Source of the DNA: Circinella umbellata | Taxonomy: Eukaryota > Mucoromycota > Mucoromycetes > Mucorales > Lichtheimiaceae | Direction: 5' to 3' | Assembly: GCA_025093555.1 (NCBI GenBank) | Contig: JAIWNF010000099.1 | Coordinates: forward strand, 1-64,000 | Length of the DNA stretch: 64,000 nt | Shown here: positions 11,915-23,654 of the stretch, piece after piece | How positions within the stretch are numbered: the first letter of the stretch is position 1 | Layout of the letters: each line of letters starts with the position of its first letter | The notes under the pieces: generated by a model | What the model was told of the DNA's origin: nothing | Seen by the model: the letters and a program-made list of their open reading frames with translations, nothing else | The model's database searches: none | Made by a program: the position numbers and the translations under genes

Positions 11915-12568
11915 GTGGAAAATAAATTCGATGATGAACCTGATTTGGGTTCACTGATGGACAATATGGATAGTGGTGTTAGTGTAGAACATCTTACACA
12001 AAGGGTAATGAATGATAGATCAAATAGCGTTTGTATAGATCAAACTTCTGATGAGGGTCATCGATTTGAAAATGAGGATAACACGGGGGCGGACTCACCT
12101 GATTTCAATGTCACGTCCAATAATGAAAATGATCAGCAGCACGATGATGATAGCTCCATTGATAATGAAGATATTTCGAGTAACAATGACGATTCCTCCT
12201 CTTCCTCCGATAATGATTCATCTTCTGATGACTCCAGCAGTGAAGATAACGACGATAATACATCCGACATTGAAAATAATGATGATGTTCCCTCCGATAG
12301 TGAAGATAGTGATGAAAACCTATTTAATAGCGACAATGATGAATCTTCTTCCGATACTGACGATGATAATGCGTTCTTCAATCGTGTTCATAGTGTTAGC
12401 TCCTCGGGTAGAGATGACTCTTGTCGTGGAAAACAATTGAAAAGGAGGAAGCGTGGAGGAAGTAATGGAAATGAAGGGGTTATTATGCAAAACAAAAAGG
12501 CCTGTCGTGATATTGGGAGGAGAATGGAATTGCGACTGCGGCATAAAAATCAGTCAAAAAAAGCATGA
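11915..12568 (+). CDS. Acidic Asp/Ser/Asn-rich protein with basic tail (CACTA second ORF?)
   Basis: An open frame to TGA at 12566-12568. The in-frame region extends upstream past the GTG at 11915, so an upstream exon is likely. Nearby, about 11800-11895 in another frame reads KSTLWTDDDLEHWYN. The middle (about residues 60-155) is almost entirely D, S, N and E. The tail (about 165-217) is K/R-rich with a probable nuclear signal (KRRKRGG). It lies inside the CACTA element, downstream of the transposase. CACTA elements often encode a second DNA-binding protein, so that role is inferred from position only. Low-complexity composition also makes chance openness possible. Confidence 0.45.
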   Translation: MENKFDDEPDLGSLMDNMDSGVSVEHLTQRVMNDRSNSVCIDQTSDEGHRFENEDNTGADSPDFNVTSNNENDQQHDDDSSIDNEDISSNNDDSSSSSDNDSSSDDSSSEDNDDNTSDIENNDDVPSDSEDSDENLFNSDNDESSSDTDDDNAFFNRVHSVSSSGRDDSCRGKQLKRRKRGGSNGNEGVIMQNKKACRDIGRRMELRLRHKNQSKKA

Positions 12569-13008
12569 AAAACGCACAATATATTATAATAACAAACAGC
12601 TACTACTACTTTCATTGGTTTTAATTTTTTTTTATCTTATTATTCAATTACGTTTGTTAATTCTTAATAATGTAGCGTAGCAGAAGTAGTAGCAAGAGTA
12701 TAATAAAAAAGGAACTTTATTATATTTCATCATTATTAATAAAATACATATATATGGTTGTTTGATGATTGATGGTTGATGGTTGATGGTTTTATTTTAT
12801 GATTATTTATTAGTAGTAAAAATGAAATATGATGAGGCAAATAATAAGGACAGAAGAAGATCAAACGCATTTACTTTAAAACCACGGGAAATCTACGACA
12901 TGCAGCAACTGCAAATCTCCAAAATTGTCAAAAATAGAGTTTTCCCGCAAGAATAGATTCTCCGTTTCTGGTCGTAGATTATCAGTCGAGAAACTCCCCG
13001 TAGTGTAA

Positions 13009-13960
13009 AGTATTACTTTGGGTCAAAGTAATATTTTCAAGACCACGTGGAAATTGTCCCCATCCATTATAATTTGCTCGCATTCTCATATGAATTGTGC
13101 TGATTCATAGCAGTGGTTACTGGTGTATCTTTTCAACGAATCCATTTTTCAAATTGTTTTCATAAACGTAAGAGAAACAATTGTTCGAAATGAGAATGTC
13201 CATCATACATTTTGTTGCATGAACGAGTGCTGGTAAGTATGCTTCTCACCACGATCTGAACCTTTATCACCAAGCTATATCAACCATTAATATATATATT
13301 GGTTTGTAACATAAAACAAAGCAGTAAAAGTATCACGCAAAATAGAAAGAAAGGTTTAAAAAATTACCCGTCAGTGCAATACTTCTTCAGTACTAGAAAA
13401 AATGATTTATAATTTTGTTTTTATATTTATTTATGGCATGTCGTTCGCGAACTATATGTAATAATGGATTATACATTCATCGTCCAAATTTTACTCTGGT
13501 CCACCCTTCTTTCTTTCATTCATATATATATAACTTACATGGTTATGTACTAATTCATGAAATAACCGATAAGGTGAAGAAACAGGCATATACAAGAACA
13601 CTCGGTTAACAACAAAACAAAAGTAAAACAATACTATGTAAATCTTCACCAAGAACAAGGGGAAAAAGGGTAGACTATTCTACCTCGTGCCATTCACTTT
13701 AAACCATTTCTATACAATGTAAACAGTAAAGTTAAAAGTATATGTTTTTATATGTATCAACAGCATACTCCCCTAATCTTAAGACAGATATTGAAAGATA
13801 CGTTATTCGGAATGGAATGTGCGACAATCAAACCTGAAATTATTTCAACCCTCTACAATCTGTACTAAATACTTTTACATGTTATTCTGATGAAGCTTTG
13901 TTTCTTCACGGTATTTGCTAATAATCATTCGGAATTACTCCCATCTGCTTCGAAAAAGAA
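13009..13960. other. AT-rich intergenic stretch; no supported gene
   Basis: It contains a small ATG-started frame (13433-13609, about 58 codons) with no recognisable domain. No RNA gene or repeat structure is evident until the minisatellite begins at 13983. Confidence 0.4.
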
Positions 13961-13982
13961 GGGGAAAAGGGTCGCAATGAAC

Positions 13983-14286
13983 GCTGAGGGACTATACGGG
14001 CGTAGCGCATAGTTATTCCACATCCATCACTTGGACATGCAACAGTCCTAGAAGAATAAAAAGGGTTGCAATGAATGCTGAGGGACTATACGGGCGTAGC
14101 GCATAGTTATTCCACACCCACTACTCGGAAGAAGAAGAAGAAAATAGTCGCAAGTGGATGCTGAGGGACTATACGGGCGTAGCGCATAGTTATTCCACAT
14201 CCATCACTTGGACATGCAGTCCTAGAAGAAAAAAGGGTGTATGGACGCTGAGGGACTATACGGGCGTAGCGCATAGTTATTCCACA
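13983..14286. repeat. Four-unit minisatellite with 40-bp conserved core
   Basis: Cores start at 13983, 14077, 14160 and 14247 and begin GCTGAGGGACTATACGGGCG. They are essentially identical over 40 bp and less AT-rich than their surroundings. The spacings are 94, 83 and 87 bp. Spacers alternate: those after cores 1 and 3 share CATCACTTGGACATGCA and CCTAGAAGAA, while the one after core 2 resembles the DNA before core 1 (purine-rich GAAGAAGAAG type). This suggests a two-unit higher-order repeat. Spacing is not frame-preserving, so the array is not a coding repeat. Confidence 0.9.
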
Positions 14287-14376
14287 TCCACCACCAAAAC
14301 GTATCGAAGAAACAAGTAAAAAACCATCGTAAGAGCGGAAAGCCAAAAAGATTATTTCTATGTATTGGATTTTTCC

Positions 14377-14611
14377 AAATTATTTGCGTTGTCTGGGGAA
14401 TACTTTTGCGCCAATGATTTTGCGTTCCTGTTTTTGCGTCAAAAACATTTATAACTTTATTTTCGTAAAATGTCTCATATCAAATTCATTTATGAGCATT
14501 GTTAATAAAAAGTTGGTTATTAGTTTCCCTGGTGAGGCAGTAGAAGATATTAAGTGCTTGGACATAAATACTTCAGTGCAAAAACATTCCCCAGACAACA
14601 CAAAATAATTT
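14377..14611. mobile_element. Small inverted-repeat element (MITE-like)
   Basis: The left arm AAATTATTTGCGTTGTCTGG continues to 14401. The right arm at 14586-14611 is its complement with one indel and one mismatch. The interior and right flank carry several GCGCAAA/TTTGCG words. No clear target duplication was seen, and the internal open frame is unrecognised. Confidence 0.55.
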
Positions 14612-14736
14612 TATAAGTGACGCAAAATTCCCTTTCTCATTGGCGCAAAATTAATTTACTTCAGCGCAAACATCTTTATAGCTGGGTTTTTTTTTACCGC
14701 TCAAGATGAGAGCAGAGAATACAAGTATTGCTAAAA

Positions 14737-14739
<3 letters not shown>

Positions 14740-14767
<28 letters not shown>
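14740..14767. repeat. Poly(A) tract
   Basis: An uninterrupted run of 28 A. It could be a retroposition tail, but no retroelement coding sequence lies upstream. From 14768 to 15540 no gene is supported, though 15257-15280 is a near-perfect 24-nt palindrome (GTTACCT...AGGTAAC). Confidence 0.9.
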
Positions 14768-15455
14768 GAAAAAAGGAGGAGAAAAATAACTATTAAGTTA
14801 AATCGATCGCTTTGGAGTCAGATGAACAAATAAAATAAACATCTGCATCACCAGGAAGAGAGATCTTGCTATAAATTGGGAAAGATCGTTCGAATATTGG
14901 TTACCAAGGTCAAAAGTTAATACGTCGTTCGGGTTTCGTAATAAAGTTTGGATCAATGGATACGCGCACCGTGTTTGACTTTTACAAGAGTAATATGAGC
15001 ACTATTAAGAAGCAGTGCTATTGAATGTGTGCGTTTCGAGACGTATGGATTGGTTTGGAAAGGAAAAAAGATATTGGATTCGAAATCTTAAAATGCGATA
15101 GGAAGCCAACTCCCCCTTTCCCACTGTTATTCTTGCTGGTTTTCATCTTACTATACTCTACTGCAGGAAAATTTTGGAACCCATACTATAATAAGCCGTG
15201 GTAATACGTCAATGGTGACTCGTAGGTGTCGAAAACGAAATGTTCACCATGGGAAGTTACCTCAGGTACCTCAGGTAACACATGGTACACAAAATACCAT
15301 ATATGAGCAATGGAGAATAAAATATTGTTTTAGAAGTAGTACAAGAGTAGAGAAATATTTTTTTTTATTCGAAGTCTCATTAAAAAATTCTATAAACTTT
15401 AGCTATATCAGTTTCTACTACTTCTCCTGGACACATGTCAGGATAAATTAAATAA

Positions 15456-16337
15456 AATCGATTGGTATGAGTTGATGATTTTAACATTCCAGTATAACCT
15501 TGGATATTTTCAACATACGCAACGATTATTTTGTTGGCAGATACGTAGATGTAAAAGATACCCTACTCTTTCATTATTTGAAGAAACAAATTAATGGTGA
15601 CTACAAAAAATATGATTAGGGTTGTGTTAAACGAATTTTAAACCCACAGGATAATCAATGGTTTTGTGCTCCTGAATGTACACAAATTGCTGTTGATGCA
15701 TTCCAAACTGCCGTTGCATTATTTGATAGTTTTCAATCCAACTTGTATTTTTCTCTTCGTGTAAATCCACTTGATGCAAAACGCACTCATCCAATTATTC
15801 TACAGCTTAAAAAAACCACATTATTCTTATTTGAAGATGTGTTTGATCGATCAATTAGAATACTTCTTGAATTCACAACAATCCCTGATAATGCTGATAT
15901 TCACTCTATCCATTCCTTCAATTTTGAAACAGCTGTTTACATAATATTTAGTTACGCTTCCTTTTTATTTCGCGCTTTCTTTTTTTTAACTGTTAGAATA
16001 TCAAAAAAGTTTTTTTCTGTGGAAGATTAAAAAGTTATTTTTTATTTCACTACGTGTCGAGGATTTGAAAAGTGTAACTAATGTAAAAGAAAAATAAAAA
16101 AGAGAACCGATGATTAGAACAAACGGAAGCCTTGGCAGAGAGACAGTAAGGAAAAGCTTTTTAAAAACTAGGGTTATTTTATAGCAACACGTGGAAGGAT
16201 GCGATTTGGATAGCAAAGTGCGGTCTGAGAGTGGATGTGCAAATGAACAGACCCAAGTTTCATTTTAATGATGATGTATTCATCTTTCATGGCCCCAAAT
16301 TGTTTCTTGTGCTGTATAGTAGAAGTAGATTACATAA
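15456..16337 (+). pseudogene. Repeat R2, copy 2, with longer unassigned reading frame
   Basis: Homologous to 2630-3431 from about 15541. The frame is open upstream too: from 15456 it reads IDWYELMILTFQYNLGYFQH, then a frame change near 15590. After the TAG shared with copy 1, it continues open to TAA at 16028-16030, through NPLDAKRTHPIILQL, LLEFTTIPDNADIHS and a hydrophobic C-terminus. Two copies with the same frame imply a former gene, but I do not recognise it. The copy ends exactly where the pogo-like element begins. Confidence 0.5.
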
Positions 16338-16339
16338 TA

Positions 16340-17182
16340 CAGAGGGTCCCCGTTAATTTCATATCCGTTAATTTTCACACCTCAATAACTTCACCAAAAA
16401 TCAAGGAATGGTAAAAATAACTTAATAAAATTTTCACATTCCCCTTAATTTCACTTTCACAGCACTTGGCGGCATTGAATCCTTAACGGATATGTAAATC
16501 AAAAAAAAATCATGCGATAAATATAAGGATTGTAGTTAAATTAGTATACAGGATGGGTTACTTTTTTTATTATGCCATTTGCATGTTTTTTCTTAAGAGG
16601 TTATTCAGTGTTTATTCTCTTCTTGTTTTTCTCGATTTAAGCCTTTGCATATAGTACTAATATCAGGTGCCTTAAACAACTTGAATTCATTTTTAGCCCA
16701 TAATGCTAGTGATCGGTTTGTATGGTTCGCAAGTGAAGTCTTTTTTTCTCAGCCAGAATACTATACTGTTCAGCTGTCAAGCCAACGTTAGATTTGGTTA
16801 CTGTCATTTTGTTTTAGTATATATAGAGCAGAAATATAGAAAGATGGAAAAAAATGAAAAAATGGAATAATATAATAGATAAATTATCTCTGCATCTCTT
16901 GGGGACTATATATAGCTTTTATTTTTTCAAAAAAAAGTCATAGATATGCTCAAATAAAAAAAGAAATAGTTCCAAAAATGCATTAAGAACGATCATATAG
17001 AAATAAGTTACTAATCATAACATATGTTGGTACATTGAAAGATATATAGTACGTAGTGAGCTGAAGTATTCAATATATGCATATTCTTGGAAAAAATTTC
17101 ATAGTATCCGTTAATTTTCACACCCCTTTATTTTCACAAAAAAATTGGGAAATGGCCCTATGAAATTAACGGGGACCCTCTG
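16340..17182 (-). mobile_element. pogo/Tigger-like short transposon, copy 1
   Basis: The termini are inverted repeats beginning CAGAGGGTCCCCGTTAATTT, flanked by TA (16338-16339 and 17183-17184), the Tc1/mariner/pogo target site. The reverse strand near 16600-16810 encodes a remnant of a CENP-B/pogo-type N-terminal DNA-binding region (MTVTKSNVGLTAEQYSIVAE; then, after a frame break, WAKNEFKLFKAPDISTICK). There is no room for a DDE transposase domain, so the element is non-autonomous. Copy 2 is at 53400-54239 in the opposite orientation. Confidence 0.82.
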
Positions 17183-17184
17183 TA

Positions 17185-19990
17185 TATAGATAAATGTTAT
17201 TAAATTGTTTGTTGTTCCACCAATGTATTTTCTGTTTGATTTATACCTGTCTAGAGCTTCTTGTGACAGATCTCCACCTGTTTCTGATTGTTATATCAAT
17301 AGAAATTTAATGAAATAAAGAGACGTTAAAAAGTCAACGAGACCCAAAAGAACAATAATTGAACTGAAGTTTATTAAAATAAAATATTATCTCTAAGTGA
17401 TACGTATAAAGTGAGTGACGACACTTGTTTGATAAATGTATATGTTTTTGATTATTACTATACAATTATGATTTAGGTTTTAATAAGAAAATAGTAAACA
17501 TATAAATGAATGCAGGAAAGATATAGTTTAACGCTGTGCGTATGATAGGAATATTAATATTAGAAGCAGATATTTCTATTCGTAAATCTTTAAAAAAGGA
17601 AGGTAAGAATTATTAGGGGGTTTAACTGGTATGAATCGTCCTTTGACTAATGTTCGCCATAACTATCAGAAAGAATCATCATCTTCTTTTTGTAGTTTTC
17701 TTATCTGTGCAAGTTTCTTCTTTGTTAATACATGAGGGTATTTCGACTGTGTCTTGAGATTTATTAAGAAGTGAAGCGAGCATATTTTCATCATCGTCGT
17801 CATTTTCATCATCCGTACCAGGAGTTGCATGTCTCACAATTGTCATTGATTCTTTGACTATATACTTTAGGTTTCAGTGGTATCCGTTAAGTATAACGTT
17901 TGCGAATCTAAATTTATTATTTATCCCCTTCCCACCATTAATATACTACCAACCATTAAAGTAAATACTTGTTTTATGAAGCGTATGTATGTTGTGTAAA
18001 ATCTTTCAAATTCACATGGAATAGTCACCTCTTTCAATTCACGAATACAACAAACATAACCACAAGGAGCATCCATTATCAATCCTACCATACGAAGATC
18101 TACACATAATAGACATTCAGTAAAATAATCTTTTTTATCTCATGTTGCAGTCATATCATCCTCTGAAAATAAATGAACTTACGTGTATGTAACGCCTTAC
18201 GGTCATTATCAAGGTACTGGCCGATTTTTAACATCATATCTTTTAATGTTTTCGGGAGTTTTAAATATCGCTCTGTCAATTCCTTCGTTCTTACACCAGC
18301 TTCGTCTTCATAACCATGTTCTGCTGCACCGTATTCAAGCATATTTTTAGATATTATTAAATCTGGTTTAACACCAACAATCATCCTCATAACCGATCCA
18401 TCAATGGAGGTACTCTTCTTGACCAGCAGGTCTTCAACCTCCTTGCGGTCATGGTCGTTGGTGGGAGGAAGTACCCTTCTCAGGTTTCCAATTGCTGTTC
18501 GTTCAGCAATGAACTCCCCAGCTTCAGTTCCAATTCTTGAACTGAATATACGTTTCAGCTCCGGTCTGAAGTACCTTTCCACTTGAAGCCCTATGTTCAT
18601 TGTGACAAGCAGAAGAGGCATACGCCTGTTGATCCTTCTATAAAATATAGATACAAATATGTTACGAATCGTCAATCGTACATATAAATATATATATATA
18701 TATATATATGTATGTATTTACCTTCGTATATCAACTTTTAAATCATCAAAGCAGTCGTCGATTGACCGCCACACACGCATCAGATCTCGTTCTTTTCCTT
18801 GTCTAGCGATTCTGTTCACGCATCCCATCTATATGCCGAAATAATAGTTAAGATTGATTGCTTCGCACAGTCTGCATCAAATTCGCTAACAGGATCGAAA
18901 AAACTATTGTTGGCAATTTTCCAGGCGTCATCCACATTGTTCTATTAGAGAATTCCATCATGAGAAACATGTCAGTATATCACTTCTCACTAATAGAGTT
19001 ACAATAGTAATTATACTTACAACATTATTAAACATCAATAAGTTCTTGAAAGTAATTCTGGGAGTGGGTAAAAAATATTCTTTCTCAATCACACAGAACT
19101 GTTCCTGCGTAGATTATTTCTGCCACCGTTTGTTAGCTAAATTCAAGATGGATGAGTTGGTGGCACTGAAAAAATATAAGAAACACGAAATTAAAATGCT
19201 CATCCTTACTTTTCATACTTAAGTGTTTTGGCATGCTTGTATATAACGTCTTCGACATCAAAATCCATAACCTTCCATTTATTTTCGTCTTTCATTGCTT
19301 GATATTTTTCTTCAAACGCCTCCCATTGTTCAGTGGATAAAATGTCCTATCGAACATTTGTTTTTTGATAATGTTGTATAAAGTTTCGACGGGGTTGAAT
19401 GGTTTATTTCACTTCTCTACAGTATGATTTGAGAGAGAAACATGTTTTAGAAATAAAAGAAAATAATAATAAATAATTAAAAAATAGTATATCTCCTATA
19501 CCTCCTGTAATATATCATTCCATGCTGGTTGCTTCCTGTTATATTTCTGACAGTACGTATTAAAAAAAATTAAAAGAGAAGGTAAGCAATGATGTTATAT
19601 ATATTCAATGAAACTATCTGGTGTCTGGGGCGGGGGTATCAAATACTTACTTTTATTTCAAACTCTTTTACCATTTTGATGAAAGCACGGTTCATGGTTG
19701 CCTTGAGATCTGCTTGGTTGCTATGAGTTTTAAAAACCTCAGGATTATACATGTAGAATTTTTGGAGTGACACATCATTTTTTTCTTGCTCCAGATATTT
19801 TGTGAAAGCTATATTAAAGTAAAGTGTGTCCTTTTTTGAATAATAGTAATTCTTACTATTAGATTTTCTTCTTTTGTGTACTAAACGTTATTATTCTATA
19901 ATAATATAGGTGCTTAAGTATACCTTCTCGAAACCAGCCTAAAATTGCTTAGGCACGTTGAGCATATTCGCAGAAGACGTAAGGTTTGCC
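17185..19990 (-). pseudogene. Copy C of the multi-exon family (reverse strand), decayed
   Basis: From its 3' flank (17185-17660) to exon 1 (about 19985) this is the reverse complement of the copy B gene. Lesions: the exon 1 start is ACG instead of ATG and is followed by an in-frame TAG; exon 6 has a TAA; exon 7 has a short deletion in the region reading AYRWD that breaks the frame. The conserved Trp in exon 6 that is TGA in copy B is intact here. Exon 8 (18637-18183) is about 150 nt longer than in copy B and has a one-base difference at its start, giving an extra segment (VERYFRPELKRIFSSRIG, AIGNLRRVLPPTNDHD). It shares the 27-nt deletion with copies A and E. Its 3' half plus the adjoining pogo element is repeated inverted at 52.15-54.24 kb. 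Confidence 0.8.
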
Positions 19991-21950
19991 TGCAGAAACG
20001 TTCTAAACTGAGACTAAGTATTAAATATTAATCGGACTATATATATATATATATAATATATGGTTAATATAAAGGAAAAGAATAATGCCTCACCTAGTTA
20101 TTTTCCCCAGTTAAGCTTAATTTTGTTCTTTTTCACGTTCTTCTTTATCACCATATGATTCTTAAGCCTAGTTTGCCTCTTATTTTCAGGTGCTGGTTTC
20201 TAACACCCGGTGATCACCCGATTGCAATTAATAAATGTATTTAATATATATCTATCAGTTTATATATTTTTTTTACCAATTTATTTAGAAAAGACTACTA
20301 CTATTTTATCAATTTGAAAAAGTAACTTACTATTTCAAAGATATTATTTAAATAATGTTCTAAGTTGCCATTATATGGTAAGATAACACTGGAATCAATA
20401 GTAATTCGTATCAATACTGCACTGGAAGAGCTATGTCATGCGTATTTTTTTTTCACAAAAATCTGAACATTTCCATTCGAAAAATCTAAAATAAATGGCG
20501 AAGCATTTTCATAAGCTAGCAAATAATCAATCTGCGCTTGTCATCTTCCTCTTAATTGTATGGTCATAATAATACGTCCTTGCATAGGAATCACTATATC
20601 ATATATACATGTTACTTATACTATTACATTAAGCCCAGTAAAAAAAACCATAAATAATAATAATTCTTTAAAAGAAACTTACATGTTATCCAAAATAGTT
20701 TTTAAAAGTTCACTCTTCGAAACATGTGTACCCCCCCCCAAAGTAATTTGGGTTTCTTGGCTTTTTCCCGCTTTCTTTTCAAAGATGGATAATACTGGAT
20801 TGATGTTGCTGTTACGGGGTTGACATTAATGGTTCACATGGTTGAGTAGATTGACGATTGTTTAGTTTTAATAGGATAAATATAATAGTATTATCATGAA
20901 TATCAATATTATGGAAAATAGCAATAGTAGGCAGAATAGAGTACTAGTGGTTTACCTATATCGAGTATTTTTTTTTCGCCTAAAATGAAAGCATCTTGAC
21001 GTGCAAAAAGTACCCTGATACAATCATGATATATAAGCCTTTGAAAGCTCTCATTCTTCCGTTATTGAAACACATTTGTATGATACGATTTTTGATATTA
21101 AATTGCTGTTGATGTTGGCTTTTCCGTCGGATATCACTTATAAAGAAACATTTGATTCGCCTGACATAAGAAATAGGCCAGATCGCTTTTCTTCTGCTGC
21201 TTGAAAGGCATGGCCGAATTTAATATATTCATAGGATACAATATACATTCAGTTGGAAGATTCGTCACTTAGCATCAACCGTTCTAGTAACGTGTATTAT
21301 TTTATGAAATGACATGAACTGTGGTCAATCAAAAGTAGTTATTTTATCAACAACTAAAAGTCGCTTTTTTTTTCTTTTAAATTACCTTGATCTATTTCAG
21401 TTGTGACAATGAATAAAAAAAAAAGAACTGTCTTGACAGACAGCGCATTAACTGTTTAAGATCATTTTGAGTTTTCATTGATCCATGTTTCAACAATTCA
21501 TATGAAAAGAGATAACAAAAAAAAAGAAAGAAAAGAAACGCGTCGTTATAAAACAGAACAAAAATGAAAAATATGCTGCGGTGCCATAAATTTATACATG
21601 TATCAAGAAAAAAAGAGAGAGGGTAAATATACATTGAGATGGTATTGAGTGGAGAAAATAAAGGTATATGGACACAATATATATTTAACTGGGAAATTGA
21701 TAGTGTTTTTTATACACATATATAAATACATATATATATTTGACTAACACACGCTTTATACATAGTAATATTTTTGCTTAATAAATAATATAAGAAGCAT
21801 ACAAAATCATAGTATTTAAATGGCACGAGTTGCGATATAATTGAAGGGCTATATTACTACGTACGACAATGTAATAAAATTTACTGAACAAGAAGTAATT
21901 GACAATATTGAAACCCATACCATTATCTAATCGATATCTTGTTATGAATA
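19991..21950. other. AT-rich region without supported genes
   Basis: Contains a (TA)n tract near 20040-20060 and several small chance frames. Nothing resembles a known protein, RNA gene or complete mobile element. The DNA is bounded by copy C and the R3 repeat. Confidence 0.4.
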
Positions 21951-21962
21951 ATGGTGGTACAT

Positions 21963-23230
21963 AGAGCAATTGATGTCAAGGAGTGGGTGATTGAACGTGG
22001 TTTTGAGATTATTTACCCTCGCCCACTATATACCATCCCTTTTAAAACTTATTCTGGAGAAATTTTGGTTCATGTTTTTAACAAAGAAGTTGCCTCTGAA
22101 AGATATAACTTTGATTTAACTGATCACAACATCAAAAGACATCTCCCGTGAATATTGTTAGAATTGGATCCAACATTTATTATGTGAAACTGTTGTTTGT
22201 GATGCGTAAAAAAAAGTATAAAAACATACCCTATAATTTTTAAAGACTACAAGATTATTTATTTTTCATTAAAAGATGAGTTGTGGCGGAGCCAATTTGA
22301 ATAGCGCCCAAACGACTTTTAAAAGAAAAAGTTTTATAAAGATTATTTTTTCTGTGGCTCTTCCTTTTCTGAAAATTTTTTTTTCCAAAGGATAAAAATA
22401 AGGTAAATGTTTTTTTTTATAAGGGGGAAAGGCTAGGATTGTTTTATTATAAAAGGATGATATCCGATTTTATTTGCACGTCAGTCTGAACTTTTACTGT
22501 GGATAACTTATCGCTTCTTTTTACTGATAATAATAAACAATCATTACTTTCTTATGTTGTTTATAATACATTATTCAATTGAATACTAATCCTTGTTATT
22601 ACAATTTTTAGGTATATGTATACAAGTAAAACTCATAAGATATTTTTTAAATAATAATGGATTCATTGATAATAATAAAAAAATTTCGATTATAAAAAAA
22701 ATACTTCTTTTAGTTTGTTGTTTGTTGTTACTGTCTTTATATTTGTGTGTGCATGTTTATACTTCTTATTATTTCAAGGTATATATGTTTACATTACACG
22801 ATATTCGACATAAAGATGCGATGAGCTTTCCAACTATCAATTTAACTTGTTTCATAATATCAATAACTGCATCAAAACAAAAACATGTTTTATCGCCAAT
22901 AATCAATAACGCACCAACTCACAAAATATAATGATCTCTTAGAAGTAATCCCAATTTTTTTATGGAACACTAGAAAAAATCCTATTAGGTATATTTGTTT
23001 ATCATCAAAACAAATGGTTACTATAGGCGATTTACATAACTTCTACAGAAACTAAACTAACAGGATGAAAGACTGTGGCTTATATCAGTTATATTGACTT
23101 GTCCATGATAAATATACATTTTGTCAACTTTACTATTAGATCCAAGTTGTCTTTCTCTGGTAACAATACAGTATCAACTCTATTCAGAGATGAACTACCG
23201 TATTTATAATGGGTGACATTGTTGCCGAGG
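21963..23230 (+). repeat. Repeat R3, copy 1, with two relic reading frames
   Basis: Direct copy of 50697-52055, diverged by substitutions and indels. The first frame (ATG 21951 to TGA 22149-22151, 66 codons) reads through IDVKEWVIERGFEIIYPRPL and ends IKRHLP; a homologous frame is in copy 2. The second (to TAA 22929-22931) contains LHDIRHKDAMSFPTINLTCF and ends NNAPTHKI, also conserved in copy 2. Protein-like conservation between copies suggests a decayed gene of an unknown family. Confidence 0.6.
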
Positions 23231-23654
23231 AAACTAAAAATGGTTATAGTCTACATGGTTGATCAACGACGATACCGTTACCAATATCATACCAGGAAAA
23301 AAAATCGACAGCAATAGCAATACCAGCAATTACAGTACTATCGTAAAACTATTGATATATGATACATTGTAAATTCGTGAAACATGTGATGGAGATATTA
23401 TTGAAAAACATAAAATAAAACTCTTAAACTAGTCAATATTGATCTTTGTGAGCTAAATGTTCATCGATAATAATAATAATAAACCATCATTCTTTATAAA
23501 AAAAAATTGCAACAGGAAAATAGTTCATTAAATAGCAAATTTACATGGGGTAAGTGATTAAAAAAAAGGGGGCGGGGGCGGGTATTATGACTAAATGCTT
23601 TCCTTGAAATGTTGTATATTACGTTGTATATGTATAAATTGTTGGTTGGATCTT
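23231..23654. other. Intergenic, downstream of the DNAJC3-like gene
   Basis: No gene is seen. A G-rich patch (GGGGGCGGGGGCGGG, about 23569-23583) stands out in AT-rich surroundings close to the 3' end of the minus-strand chaperone gene. Confidence 0.4.

Larger units (their letters stand above)
9956..13005 (+). mobile_element. CACTA/EnSpm DNA transposon with both termini and TAA target duplication
   Basis: The left end reads CACTACGGGGA (9956-9966) and the right end is its inverse, TCCCCGTAGTG (12995-13005). The flanks are TAA (9953-9955) and TAA (13006-13008), a 3-bp duplication as expected for CACTA elements. Subterminal DNA on both sides repeats GTAAATCT/AGATTT-like words, the usual subterminal pattern of the family. 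Inside are a plus-strand Tnp2-type transposase remnant (10281-11719) and an acidic-basic ORF (11915-12568). The transposase is incomplete and frameshifted, so the copy is non-autonomous. Confidence 0.88.

Noticed and set aside
12051..12440. Met/Ile/Thr-rich frame overlapping the acidic ORF
   Set aside because: It is an out-of-frame reading of the GAT/AAT/TCC-rich acidic coding tract, as are the Ser-rich and Ile-rich reverse-strand frames there.
13983..14286. CRISPR-like array of regular repeats
   Set aside because: Only four units, spacers partly repeat each other, and the context is a eukaryotic chromosome without cas genes. A minisatellite fits better.
14740..14767. Poly(A) tail of a retroposon
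   Set aside because: No retroelement or processed gene precedes it and no flanking target duplication was found.
22593..22931. Membrane protein suggested by a long hydrophobic run
   Set aside because: The hydrophobic part is T-rich repeat DNA that differs in length between R3 copies. Only the later part of the frame is conserved.
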